Assembly: GCA_016630955.3 (NCBI GenBank)
Contig: CM049989.1
Coordinates: 2,006,311-2,070,310 of the forward strand
Source of the DNA: Didymella arachidicola
Lineage: Eukaryota; Ascomycota; Dothideomycetes; Pleosporales; Didymellaceae
Length of the DNA stretch: 64,000 nucleotides
Direction of reading: 5' to 3'
Shown: positions 33,816 to 43,665 of the stretch, piece by piece
Layout: every line of letters starts with the position of its first letter
How positions within the stretch are numbered: position 1 is the stretch's first letter
Program-made: the position numbers and the translations under genes
The notes under the pieces: generated by a model
What the model saw: only the letters and a program-made list of their open reading frames with translations
Told to the model about the DNA's origin: nothing
Databases searched by the model: none

Positions 33816-34302
33816 GGCTGGAAATGTGTTTATGGATCAGCGTCCCTTGACGACCGCTATTGACATTGGATTGTTTGATCACTCGCCACACATTATGAGA
33901 TAGTTTGCGTTCCCAGAATGACGTTTTAACCATCTTTCTGATCTACCTATCGTGTAAAGAATAACCGTTGAAGACACTCGACACCAGCTCGCGATGGGCG
34001 GCTACGCCAAGACCAATGCTGCCCCAACCTCGCGCAGACACCGAGCGGGGCCACTCTAGTCTTCACGCGCAAGCACAACAGACCAACGCCAGAGGCAACA
34101 GCAATCCCAGACAACGGCGAGGAACTTAATGCAGGTTTCAGCGCTTGGTTGGAAATTACAAAACGATGAATCAAAGTCCCTGGCCATGAAGACCACGCCT
34201 TCTATCCAACCAACGGTGTGTTAGCAGATTCAAGCAGCGGGACACCAGGTTCCGTTGACCTCAATAATGTAACCTGCCTTCAATGCCTTTCCCAAAAGCC
34301 TG
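33816..34302. other. Intergenic, nothing recognised
   Basis: Short frames only between the kinase gene and the convergent broken kinase-like gene. Confidence 0.4.
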
Positions 34303-36655
34303 TCAGCGCAGTCGACGCAGCTCTTTGGCTGCATGATTGTTCTCTCGCACGAACATGCATCTACGGCTTGGTGCCTTCGCTAAATCTGTGCTTGCGTGAG
34401 TCGTGCTCTTCTGATTGGCAGATATGTCACCTAGCATGCGACGCGGTTGATGAACTTGCGCTCGCTCAAAGTCGATCACCATCAGCTGCCGTCTATGCTC
34501 GTCCCACAACATGTTCCGCAGCTCGAGATCTGTATGCAAGACCCTGAGGCTATGTATGGCCTTCGTTGACATGTCAAGTTGCTCTGCAATAAGCAGCTTG
34601 TCTTCGTTAGTCAGTTTGTCGAGGAGCTTGTCAAGGCGCTTGCCGCCGTAGCTGAGGAACATCATGCACTCCAGCTAAGCGATGCCCTCATAACGATAAG
34701 GCTTCTCCATGTCGATGCTCCCCAGACACACTGGCACACGTGTGCCTTGTATAGAGCCGAGTCGTTTGTAGGTAGCAGCCTCCCGCTCCAGGCGACTCAC
34801 GAACCAGATGGGGGTAGCTTTGGCAACCACAGTGTACCCGTGAGACGCAAGCCGTATCCGGAATGGAACACCACATGCGCCATGCATGCCTATGGGCTCA
34901 CAGTTGCTGTCTAGATCCTTGGAAAGCTGCTTACGGACGCGTTTGAGAAAGGTTGGCGCGCGAATTCGGTGACGGTCGGTGCCATGCTCCTTCACATTTG
35001 GACATGATTGGTCAAGTAGACCGCCCTTTACGAGGCCAAGTAAGCACTTCTGCGTGCAGTACTGCCCAGCCTGTCCAGTCCGTTCCGTATGGCGAGCTTC
35101 ACGGCTTGACGCAAATCCGCCCGCGAGCTGTGTGTGGGACGAGCGTCGTGGTCCCATCGGCTGTCGGCTGGGCGTGTCCACGTCAGGCTCTTCGTCGCTG
35201 GGATCATGCTGGCTCTGGTCATTTGCGCGATCTGGCGAGTGGGGGCGCGCAGATCTTCGCCGCAGTCGAACAGGCGACATACGGAGGAAACTTGGGTCTC
35301 GCGGTGGTCGGTACTCAGACGAAGGGGCTTCGTTCAATGGAATCTCGTCAAGCAGCTCGTCAAACAGGACTTCCCAGCTTTTCAGTGAAGCAATGGCGTC
35401 GTCTCGCCATTTCTGACTGCGAAGCGGGCTCTTCATCGCCTGTAATGTGAACGCCAGCATCTGCCCAACGGCGGTGAGATGGAGGCGGTTTGGGCCGTCC
35501 GAGTCTTTTGACCAGCCAGTCGTGTCTCCTACGTCACCTTTCGCGACAGAGAGAAAGTAGTAGACAGTCGTAGGGTCGTCAGGGACGTATAGGAAAATGG
35601 TCGCCTCTCCAGTGCACACGCAGCCATATGCCACGCCAATCTGGATCATATAGCTGTACGCCTGCGTGATCACCGCGGCCATCAGCCGGCGAAAGAGATC
35701 TCGAGAGCTCTCGTTCTCGCAGTGTTGCACGACCTCGTCGAGGTCCATATCGTCCAAGCCTTCGTAAATGTAGCCAAGCGGTACCTTGTGTGGCGCTTTG
35801 TACTCTACGACAAAGGCGGCGATGCGCTGATCGTCGCTCGTGTTGTAGACGCAGAACTGGTCGGCTCGAGCGCGGGATGGACGTAACGTTTCGTTTTGGG
35901 CGGCGTCTACGGGTTTCGACGGGGCTGATGAGTTAGCCTTGGCCAGCAGGCGCGGTGACCTTCTTCGTCGAGTGCCAGACACCAACAGCTGTTGCATAGC
36001 CTCCTCTATTCCTTCCTCCGGGCTGAGCGTGTTGGCGTGGTGTTCAAAGTTCACAGCACCGCGCAGGCCGAACTTTCGCCTGAGGCTGCGGTCGCTGTAC
36101 ATCTCCCTGACGATCTGAGACACAGGGTCGTCGACAGTCAATCGTTGGAAAAAAATGCAAATCTTGTTCGGAACCCATCTTTCTTTGCTTTATAGTCCGA
36201 CCAGATACGCTCAAAGCGTTCAGAGAATCGAACAGCTGCTTCTCAGCAAAGTCTGAGCTCATCAGAGTGTCCCATATGTTCTCCTGCCGAACGGCGAAGT
36301 CTGTCCAGGAACGAAGCCGCTCGGGTCAGGGCTTGTTCTTCGCGTTTGCAGGATCGCCTTGCGTTGACAAGGTTGCATCGGTCTGGACGACAAGGTTCGA
36401 ATGGAGATAGACATGGCAGGCGTCGAGGTACTCAGGCAGGGTCGTATCACGAGTTCTTGCTTCCGCGTCGTCTCGCGCTAGCTCTGCATGTTCGCGTCTG
36501 CGCTGCTCTTCTTCGCGTCTGCATTGTTCTTGCTCATAGGCATACTCCGCTGCCTGGCGTCTGCGCTGCTCCTCCTCGCGTCTGCGCTGCTCTTCTTCAC
36601 GTCTGCGCTGTTCTTCGAAATACAGCTGCTTGTAGTCGGGCGTTCGTTCGGCCAT
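34303..36655 (-). pseudogene. Large fungal kinase-like protein, three defects
   Basis: Reading on the minus strand from ATG 36655: an E/R/Q-rich coiled coil of EEQRRRE repeats (residues 13-70), then LPEYLDACHVYL and the TLSTQGDPANAKNK box, an in-frame TGA at 36328-36326 and further open frame to about 36170. A frame change near the T7 run at about 36151-36157 leads to TVDDPVSQIVREMY and the long middle domain (ADQFCVYNTSD, VVEYKAPHK, GYIYEGLDD). A TAG at 34677-34675 is followed in the same frame by the kinase part: MMFLSYGGKRLD, HTDLELRNMLW (catalytic Asp and Asn) and MVIDFERAQV for the metal-binding loop. This order is familiar from an expanded ascomycete family of unknown role. I infer a recently dead gene. 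Confidence 0.75.
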
Positions 36656-38168
36656 GGGGGTAATACGTTGAGTCCACGCTGGGGTTGTCGTCCAGCGTCA
36701 AGGACCGAGTACTTCGGTTGGCCGTTGGTGGCCCACTAGCAACTGCTCACTGCGCAATGTGAACAGGGAACTGGTCAAAACATTGGTCGCGAGAACACGC
36801 AAACAGATTGAGCACGGACCTTGGCCGATAAGGCGATAAGCTATCACAAACATGGCCCTAGCCCTCTGTGTAAAGATTTGGCAACCACGACGCCGAAATC
36901 GTTTGGATAGAGGTGTCACAACGCGGCTACGTGGACCTTTCAGAACCGGTACAAAAAAGTTGAGGTAAATCGAGATACAGAAAACAGAGATAACCTCGTG
37001 TCCAGGTTCATCGGATGCGAGCGTGTTTCATGATTGCAAGCCTCCCAGAGTGCGCGGGCAACTGGTGGGTGGTCCATGGCCTGGGTCTCATTCTCCGCAC
37101 CGCCTGCCAAACTTTACTGCGATCAAGAGCAAATTGTTTGGAAGATGGTAGTAATGGAGATCACCATAAGGATGTCACGCGACTACAGTGGTGCTGATGT
37201 GTTGCCAAGACTAGGTCTACCCCGCAGAGTGGTCTCTTCAAATGGGCATTTTGCTTCCGAAACCGTTCGTGACGGTGAGGTGGAATGTAGAGGTTATCGC
37301 GGGTAAGATTTCCTGTGCGCAGGGCAGGTTTCAAATTTCTGTAGAAGTTCTTGCTGAATGAATACGACTAATGAACAACAATTATGTCGCTGCAGCTGCC
37401 TAGCTCTGAATTGCATGTGTCATTGTGCCCCGCTTCCTTTTGGAACCCGGATCACCAACATCCAACACTCTTCTTTTGACACCGCCCACAATACAATCGA
37501 CGTTATCATCTCACAGAAGACCGGTATGACTAGAGTAGCTCAGAGTTTCGATGGTCACTGCTGATTTTTTTTTTTCCAAGGAAGTCTGCATAAGGCGCGA
37601 ATCACAAGGCGCCAACCTCCCCACACCGTTCGAACCGCGAGCCCGCACGACACTTATGGCAGAGAATACAATATCAGAAGAGTCCTTGGTATGCTGGTGC
37701 CCAAGCAGTTGCGACTCGGCTGACGTATCAAGCGCGAACGTTGGGAAACCCTATCCCAGGGCCGTAACGACATGAAGGGCTACATGTCGTTAGTGTTTCT
37801 CCGTAGTTAGGGACAAGATATCTACAGCCCAGGCGTATTCTGAGGCACGTAGGCTTCATGGCGTTACGTTCAGAAGTCGGTGTCGATAGGTTCCCGCGGT
37901 CCGGTCGTTCCAAAATTCGGAAATCTTAATCAACGCTTCAGCCCACACGTTGACACCAACTTGCAGGCCCGCAGCTGATAGCATTGATAGTGTTAGGGTT
38001 TCGTGTTCGTGGTTGGGGTAAGGATTGTGACGTGATACCCCAGACAGCCAGGTTCGGAGGCGTTCCGAGATAACAACCAGCCATCGTCAAAAGCAATGTT
38101 ACGCACAATCATAGGTAGAGGGACGCGTCAACTGTGCAATATATAGTAGAGGTCCGCAGTAGAGCATC
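36656..38168. other. Long gene-poor stretch
   Basis: About 1.5 kb without a protein-like frame. A T-run lies at about 37564-37575. The right end is the probable promoter of the old helicase-like gene that follows. Confidence 0.4.
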
Positions 38169-41100
38169 ATGGACTTCGACGAGCTGTTTTCCGCCCACTG
38201 CGTGTGGTCAAATCGTTGCAGCTGTTATTCCCACCATGGCAGAGAGCAGCATCGCAAGTCAGCATTTTGAGCATTTGGCTGAGTACGCGTTGGCCGTGTG
38301 CAGAGAGTGCCGACACGGTGTTTTGCCCAGCCAGATCAAGAGCCATGTGCAGCGCAGCCATCACGTCAAACGTAAAGAGGCCGAGTTAATCGCAGACGAG
38401 GTCTGCAGTTGGGCCGGTTTGAGCGAGTACGCCAGTGAATTGAACGTGCCTAGCCAAGTCATCGAGCCCATACAGCAGTTGCCCGTGTATCAGGATGGGA
38501 AAATGTGTCGATTGGACCCCGATCGTTGCCGCTAGATATTCCGGAGCGAACGCGTAATCAAGAACCATTGGCGAGACATTCACGGGTGGTCACCAGCAGA
38601 GAAAGGCGGACGCCTAACCCAGGTACAGCAGAAAGCTATAGACGACCGCATTAAGCAGTTTTCGAAAAACGTGCATTGCCAGCGGTTGTTGGCCCAGGGC
38701 CATGGCAAGCAGTATTTCGAGGTCCACCAGCCCGGCGACGGTGGCCCGGACGTCGTGCCCGTCGACGGCGACGCAGCGTGGGCGCAGGTGGGCGAGCAGA
38801 TGGCCAGGGCGTGGGCGAACGTGGAGACACGGGCGGAGAACACGATTCAGCAGGGCGAGAAAGACGAGGTGAACCCGTGGCTGGAGCGGACGCAGTGGTT
38901 GCCGTACTTGGTGGGCATGGAGAGGCCAGAGCTGTTGGCGTGCATCGAAGAGCCCGTAGCCGACCCCGATCCCAGGCAGGAGCAGCAGGCCGAACCCGTG
39001 GAGGCGGCAATGTGGGCGGCGATGGAGGGATTGGCACGGTTCAGTTAAGCATCCGTCATCCACCGCATCGGCGTGTTTGTGCGGTTGGAGGCAATCCGCA
39101 CAGAGAAGCACCAGACGCGGTTCTAGCCGTTGCAGCCGTACATGGACGAGAAGTCGATTGGCGACCACACGCGGCCGTGGCAGCAGATGTTGATGTTTTT
39201 CGCACGAACACAACGGGAGCACGCGTGGAAGAGTCCAGCGTATCGTTTCACCCGCCGGCAGCGCGAGGCGTGGGAGGCGTTTGTCGAGGCAGCAGAGAGA
39301 AGCGTCGAGGGAGAGGAGGACGAAGAAGAGGAAGAGGATGATGAAGAAGACGAAGAGGAGGGAGAGGTAGAGGCCGAAGATGGAGAAGACGAAACCATGG
39401 CAGACGTCGACGAAGCCATCGACGAGATGGAGACAGGCACAGCCGAGCCGACCGCCAACGCCATCAGCGAGCCTGAGAGGTTGTTAGGAATCCAGCGGGC
39501 GTGTTTGGAGTTTTGCATCGCGTTGTTAAGCCAGTTAATTACGCGCAAGGAGTACAACAGCCTGTTAGTGTGCGCGTTGGCCGTGTTAGGCGTCAAAGAA
39601 GACGGCTAGAAGGGCGCCGAGCAGTATCCGCCTGTTTTGTCGGCCGTCATTAAGGTGGCGCGGTTCATGGTCGTGCAGCAGGCGTTGGAGTTGTCGGGCC
39701 TGTTAGATAACGACGAGTTCGACAGCAACAGCGCGTACGAGAGCGACAACAGCAGCAACCCGCCCCGACGCCGGCGCAAAGGATGCTTACAGTTTGTGCA
39801 GGAGATGATGGACTAGTTCATGGTGCGCGGCAGCCACAGCCCGATGCAGTGGATGTTGGACTTGCGGACGTATAGGTTGAAGATCTATTACAACATAACG
39901 TTACGCGGGCACGTTGAGTGGGTTAGGAAGGAGGAGCTGCTGTACAAGGATCTGCAGTTTAGCATGGCCCAGTTCCGCAGCATGGTACACGGGCTGGTGA
40001 CAGAGAGCTGGCGGTTAATGATGGACGAGTTGTTGTTCGGTGGCAGCAGGGCTGCAGGGCCTATCCCTAGCGTGCCGTGGGACAGTTTGCGTGATAACCC
40101 GACTAACAAGCGGCCTGGATGGAATTTTTTGAAGGACCAGCGGACCTGCATGCCCGTTGACGGCGAGAGCTGGTTGTTTGAGCGAGTAGGGCAGGACGCG
40201 GCTATCAGGGACAGGTTCGTCAAGCGGGGGGCGCGATCAGGCGTTAACACGCACGAGGTGGAGCGGTACATGGATCGCGTGGTGGCGTTTAGGGAGAAGT
40301 TGGCCGTGTTGATACACATGGCGTACGGGCAGCTAGCAAGGTGGCCAGAGCTAGGCAGCGTTTGACACAGCAACACAGTTAAGGGGGGCCACCGTAACAT
40401 GTTCATCGAGGATGGCATGGTGGTTATCGCCACACGGTATCACAAGGGCTACCACGTGAGCAGCGACGTCAAGATCATCCACCGATATCTACCGCGCGAG
40501 GTGGGCAAGCTAGTGGTGTATTACATGTGGTTGGTGTTGCTATTCTAGCAGCGTTTGGAGGCGATGGTGTGGGAGAAGGAGGCGATATCATCACACATGT
40601 GGCTAGCGGACCCAAGCGGACGGAAGTGGACGGGCGACCGGTTCAGGGAGGTGTTGAAGCGCGAGAGCAGGATTGGGATGGGATTGGAGCTGACTATAGC
40701 AGCGTACCGCGAGGTTGCGATTGGCATCAGCCGGCGGTTTTTACGCGCATCCACCGCGTTTCGCGCCGACGAAGGGGACGAGAACGGAGCGTGGGAGGAG
40801 GAGAACACGTGGTCAGCGATCGCCGACTTGCAGGCCGGGCACACGACGCACATCGCGGGCATGGTGTACGCGCGAGGCATCATGGAGCAGGCCGGCGCCG
40901 TGGCCGACAAGAGGCAGCAGTTCCGCGCGTCGAGCACGGATTAGCACCGGTTTTTAGGGTTCTAGGCCGGCGACATCGACAGCGAGTGCAAGAAGCGGAA
41001 GAGAGCGCCGTTCAAGACCGAGGCGGACGAGGCGAGGGTCGATCGATGGGACCGGCTAAGGAGGATGGACACGACGGCGCAGCTGCAGCGGATGATGGGC

Positions 41101-41470
41101 AAGGCGGCTGAGTTTCGCGGCGTGCAGAAGGAGGCCATCGACGCCATCGTCGCCGGCAGGAGTCACGTGGTGGCGGTGATGCCGACAGGGGCAGGCAAGA
41201 GCATGTTGTTTATGTTGCTAGCGTAGGCGGAGTAGGGGGGCACTACAGTCGTCATCGTGCTGTTAATCGCGTTGCAGGGCGACATAATGCAGCAGTGCAG
41301 AAAGCTAGGCATATCGTGCGCGGAGTAGGAAGGCCGTCGTCCCCTAGACGCAGCGGCAATTATGTTAGTAACGCCTAAGTTAGCAGTAGGGGAGGAGTTT
41401 GCAATGTTTTTAAACCGGCTATAAGCAACGCAGCAGCTAGATAGGATTATAATTAATAAGTGTTATATTA
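38169..41470 (+). pseudogene. Telomere-linked RecQ-helicase-like gene (OrsD fingers + recombinase + helicase), RIP-decayed and truncated
   Basis: One frame from ATG 38239 (a possible earlier exon starts MDFDELF at 38169) runs to the pogo element without any frameshift but with 13 stops: TAG at 38533, 39124, 39607, 39814, 40546, 40942, 40963, 41224, 41233, 41326; TAA at 39046, 41422; TGA at 40363. Modules in order: OrsD-type fingers (CRECRHGVLPSQIKSHVQ, then a second finger spoiled by the first stop); an acidic E/D run (39313-39370); a tyrosine-recombinase region with ARWPELGSV before the TGA, YREVAIGISRR, and AGH followed nine residues later by Y (GMVYARG); and helicase motifs VMPTGAGKSMLF (Walker A, 41186-41220) and a ruined motif II, INKCY for an expected IDECH. 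The same order is seen in the intact gene at 57.9-62.3 kb. The rest of the helicase is gone. Confidence 0.85.
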
Positions 41471-43335
41471 ACGTACCTCACGGGTAAGTGGGCCACCCTG
41501 TCTAGTGGGCCACTTTTGCCAAGACCACACCAAACTTCACATTAAATTGTAGTATAGTAACAGCACCTCGCGTATGGGGGTTCTGAGGAAGACGTCCTGG
41601 CAAGGTCCATGGTAGATAAGTGTTATTTACACGTTCGCGCGTTGTGCCCTGTCTCTCCGCACGTTCCACACCGTCGTTGGGATAGTTCACCTCCTTCAGC
41701 GCGCATCCTCTTCTTTGGCTTCTTACCATCACCACGCACGCCAAACTCCTTTAGAGCAGTTAAACGCTGTGCCTCTTCAACTGTTATGCTCCCTCCTGTT
41801 TGAATTCGCTTCCTTTTATGTGATTTGCGCTCTGTTGCAGCTGCTAGAGCCTCTCGAAGCTCATCACGTTCCTTTCTCATCAACGCAAGCTGGTGCGCTA
41901 CCTTTGCTCCCCCCTTTGCATAGTGCTCTAGCGCACTATACACTGAATTTGGTGAGCTGCCCTGCTGCCTCTTATACTTGTCTCGAATTAGAGTTGATTG
42001 CGACTGAAATTCAAGCAGGTTTTTGGGGGTTTGGGACTGCCAGGGCTCGTTGTTGGTAGGTAGTTGGGGTGATGGAGTCCGCAGCCTCACATTGAGGGTT
42101 GATATGACCCGTTCTGGGTCAAAGGGGACCAATCCAGCGCCTCGGAACCCTCCCTGGATGTTGCTAGGGGTGATAGTCGCGTTATATGCTGCTCTTAAGC
42201 ATACTAGGAACGACTGCTTGTCTATGTGGTTGATCCGGTTGCGCGAGAGCTTGTTGACCTGATGCCCGTACTCCCGCTTCAAAGGGGCAAAACAACCCAC
42301 ATCAAGCAGCTGCAAGAGGTGCGATGAGTGCGCAGGCATTGTAAGAGTTACAATCTTGTTCTCTTTGCAGTATTGGGTGAATGCTGCGGCCTGGTGGCTC
42401 TCATGGCCGTCTATAAGTAGCAAACGGTGGGTCCCATAGGTACGCTCCTTAGTATGCCTGTTAAAGTGCTTCAACCAGTCAAGACCAAGCTCGTTGTTGG
42501 TCCAGTCGTTCTCAGAGACCCCAATTACCCAGTCCTGGGGCAGATCTTTGTCCTTAGACCAGTTGGTGGTGTGGGTTTTGGCTTTAAGGATAATAAAGGG
42601 TGGAATAGCCCACCCTGCAGCATTTACGCCTAAGATTAACGTAGCCCACTCCTTATTGCCTGGCTGTATCTGCTTTGCTCGTCCTCGGTTCTCTACGTCT
42701 GCAACCACTGCTCCAGGGGTAATCTGACCCATTGCAAAGCCAGTCTCGTCAAAGTTGTACGTGTCTTCGTCCACAATGCCGTACTTAGCTTTGACATTAG
42801 CTACTAGGCTGAACCAGCCCTGTATTATCTCAGGATCCTCGCAGAGGGCTCTCTTGTAGTCATACTTGCGACTAAACTTTACTTTTAGCCTTGGTTGACG
42901 CTTTACAAACGTACTGGGCCAATTTCGGCCAACAGGGGCCATTCCACGCTCTTGTCGCAGCAAATTGGCCATATCAGCCACATCTGACAAGCGAGGGGGT
43001 TCTCCTCGCTGTATAAGGTAAAGAACGTGATCAACAATCGCCTCCTCTGCGTGCTCATCCAGATACCGTCGGCTAGGCATAGAATCAACTCTTGAGGGCT
43101 GTCCAGCGCGTCGTTGGGCTAGTGTAGTTCGGGGCACGTTGAAGATAGCTGCAACGCGTCGCAGGGAGAGATTCGCATCCTGTTTGATAGCTTGAAGTGC
43201 AAGCTGTATCCGAGCTTCTTTTAACGCGTCTGATTGACCTTGTTGTTGAGGCATTAGTGTAGGGAGAGAGTTTTGGTGTGGTCTTGGCAAAAGTGGCCCA
43301 CTAGACAGGGTGGCCCACTTACCCGTGAGGTACGT
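41471..43335 (-). mobile_element. Fot1/pogo-type DNA transposon, copy 4 (complete, inside the dead helicase gene)
   Basis: An 1865-bp element with perfect 64-bp inverted repeats at 41471-41534 and 43272-43335, flanked by TA at 41469-41470 and 43336-43337. Each repeat holds the sub-motif agtgggccac twice (aagtgggccaccc and tagtgggccactt). It entered just after the helicase motif II of the dead telomere-linked gene. Confidence 0.95.
41623..43254 (-). CDS. Pogo/Fot1-family DDE transposase, copy 4
   Basis: From the ATG at 43254 (MPQQQGQSD) 543 residues; the frame's first Met, at 43350, lies outside the element and cannot be the start. HTH (NLSLRRVAAIFNVPRTTL), CENP-B-type DNA-binding domain (about 65-120), DDE_1 core with NFDETGFAMG, IDGHESHQ and LQLLDVGCFAPLKR, and a C-terminal zinc knuckle CGTCGETGHNARTC. 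LQLLDVG differs from the usual LQPLDVG next to the third acidic residue. Closest in layout to copies 1 and 2. Intact frame. Confidence 0.93.
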   Translation of the reverse strand: MPQQQGQSDALKEARIQLALQAIKQDANLSLRRVAAIFNVPRTTLAQRRAGQPSRVDSMPSRRYLDEHAEEAIVDHVLYLIQRGEPPRLSDVADMANLLRQERGMAPVGRNWPSTFVKRQPRLKVKFSRKYDYKRALCEDPEIIQGWFSLVANVKAKYGIVDEDTYNFDETGFAMGQITPGAVVADVENRGRAKQIQPGNKEWATLILGVNAAGWAIPPFIILKAKTHTTNWSKDKDLPQDWVIGVSENDWTNNELGLDWLKHFNRHTKERTYGTHRLLLIDGHESHQAAAFTQYCKENKIVTLTMPAHSSHLLQLLDVGCFAPLKREYGHQVNKLSRNRINHIDKQSFLVCLRAAYNATITPSNIQGGFRGAGLVPFDPERVISTLNVRLRTPSPQLPTNNEPWQSQTPKNLLEFQSQSTLIRDKYKRQQGSSPNSVYSALEHYAKGGAKVAHQLALMRKERDELREALAAATERKSHKRKRIQTGGSITVEEAQRLTALKEFGVRGDGKKPKKRMRAEGGELSQRRCGTCGETGHNARTCK

Positions 43336-43378
43336 TATACTATATGCCAAAACCGTACTGATGGGGTAGGGTTAGGTT

Positions 43379-43522
43379 GCCCCCAGGGGCGAAAATAGGA
43401 GCTGCCCCTAGGGGCAAAGAACAGCTGCGCTAACAAGTCTAGGTATTGCCTGTAGCTTGCCCCTAGGGGCAGAGAACAGTTGGCTGGAGCTAGCAAGTTA
43501 AGTACCGCTTGCCCCCAGGGGC
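43379..43522. repeat. Array of four GC palindromes GCCCC(C/T)AGGGGC
   Basis: Four near-perfect 12-bp palindromes at 43379-43390, 43403-43414, 43459-43470 and 43511-43522, each followed by a similar aaagaacag-type tail and, in the last three, lying in a loose 50-56-bp repeat that also contains gctaacaagt. They lie 144-287 bp before the ATG of the ParB-like gene. A further copy, ttgcccctgggggcaag, is at 46178-46194, between that gene and the next. They could be protein-binding operators or GC-cluster-like mobile hairpins. Confidence 0.7.
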
Positions 43523-43665
43523 AAAGAGGACCGTGCTAGAATCCGCGAACTCTTAACCTACTCACAACTAGCTTAGCAACTCGCATCTCCTGCAATAAAA
43601 AAATTCTTACCTTCTAAGGCACTGCTCTTTCTACATCTTCTAACGCTAATACAACTAAAGCTGCG

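Noticed and set aside
37986..38010. Interstitial telomere repeat (gttagggttt)
   Set aside because: Only one TTAGGG with no second unit; expected by chance.
38239..41424. Stop-codon readthrough or recoded TAG, since stops never break the frame
   Set aside because: TAG is used as a normal stop by nearby intact genes (COG4 region neighbours, gene C), motif II has also lost key residues, and the pattern is explained by transition mutation.
43254..43350. N-terminal extension of pogo transposase copy 4
   Set aside because: The extra residues are encoded by the inverted repeat and by host DNA beyond the element.
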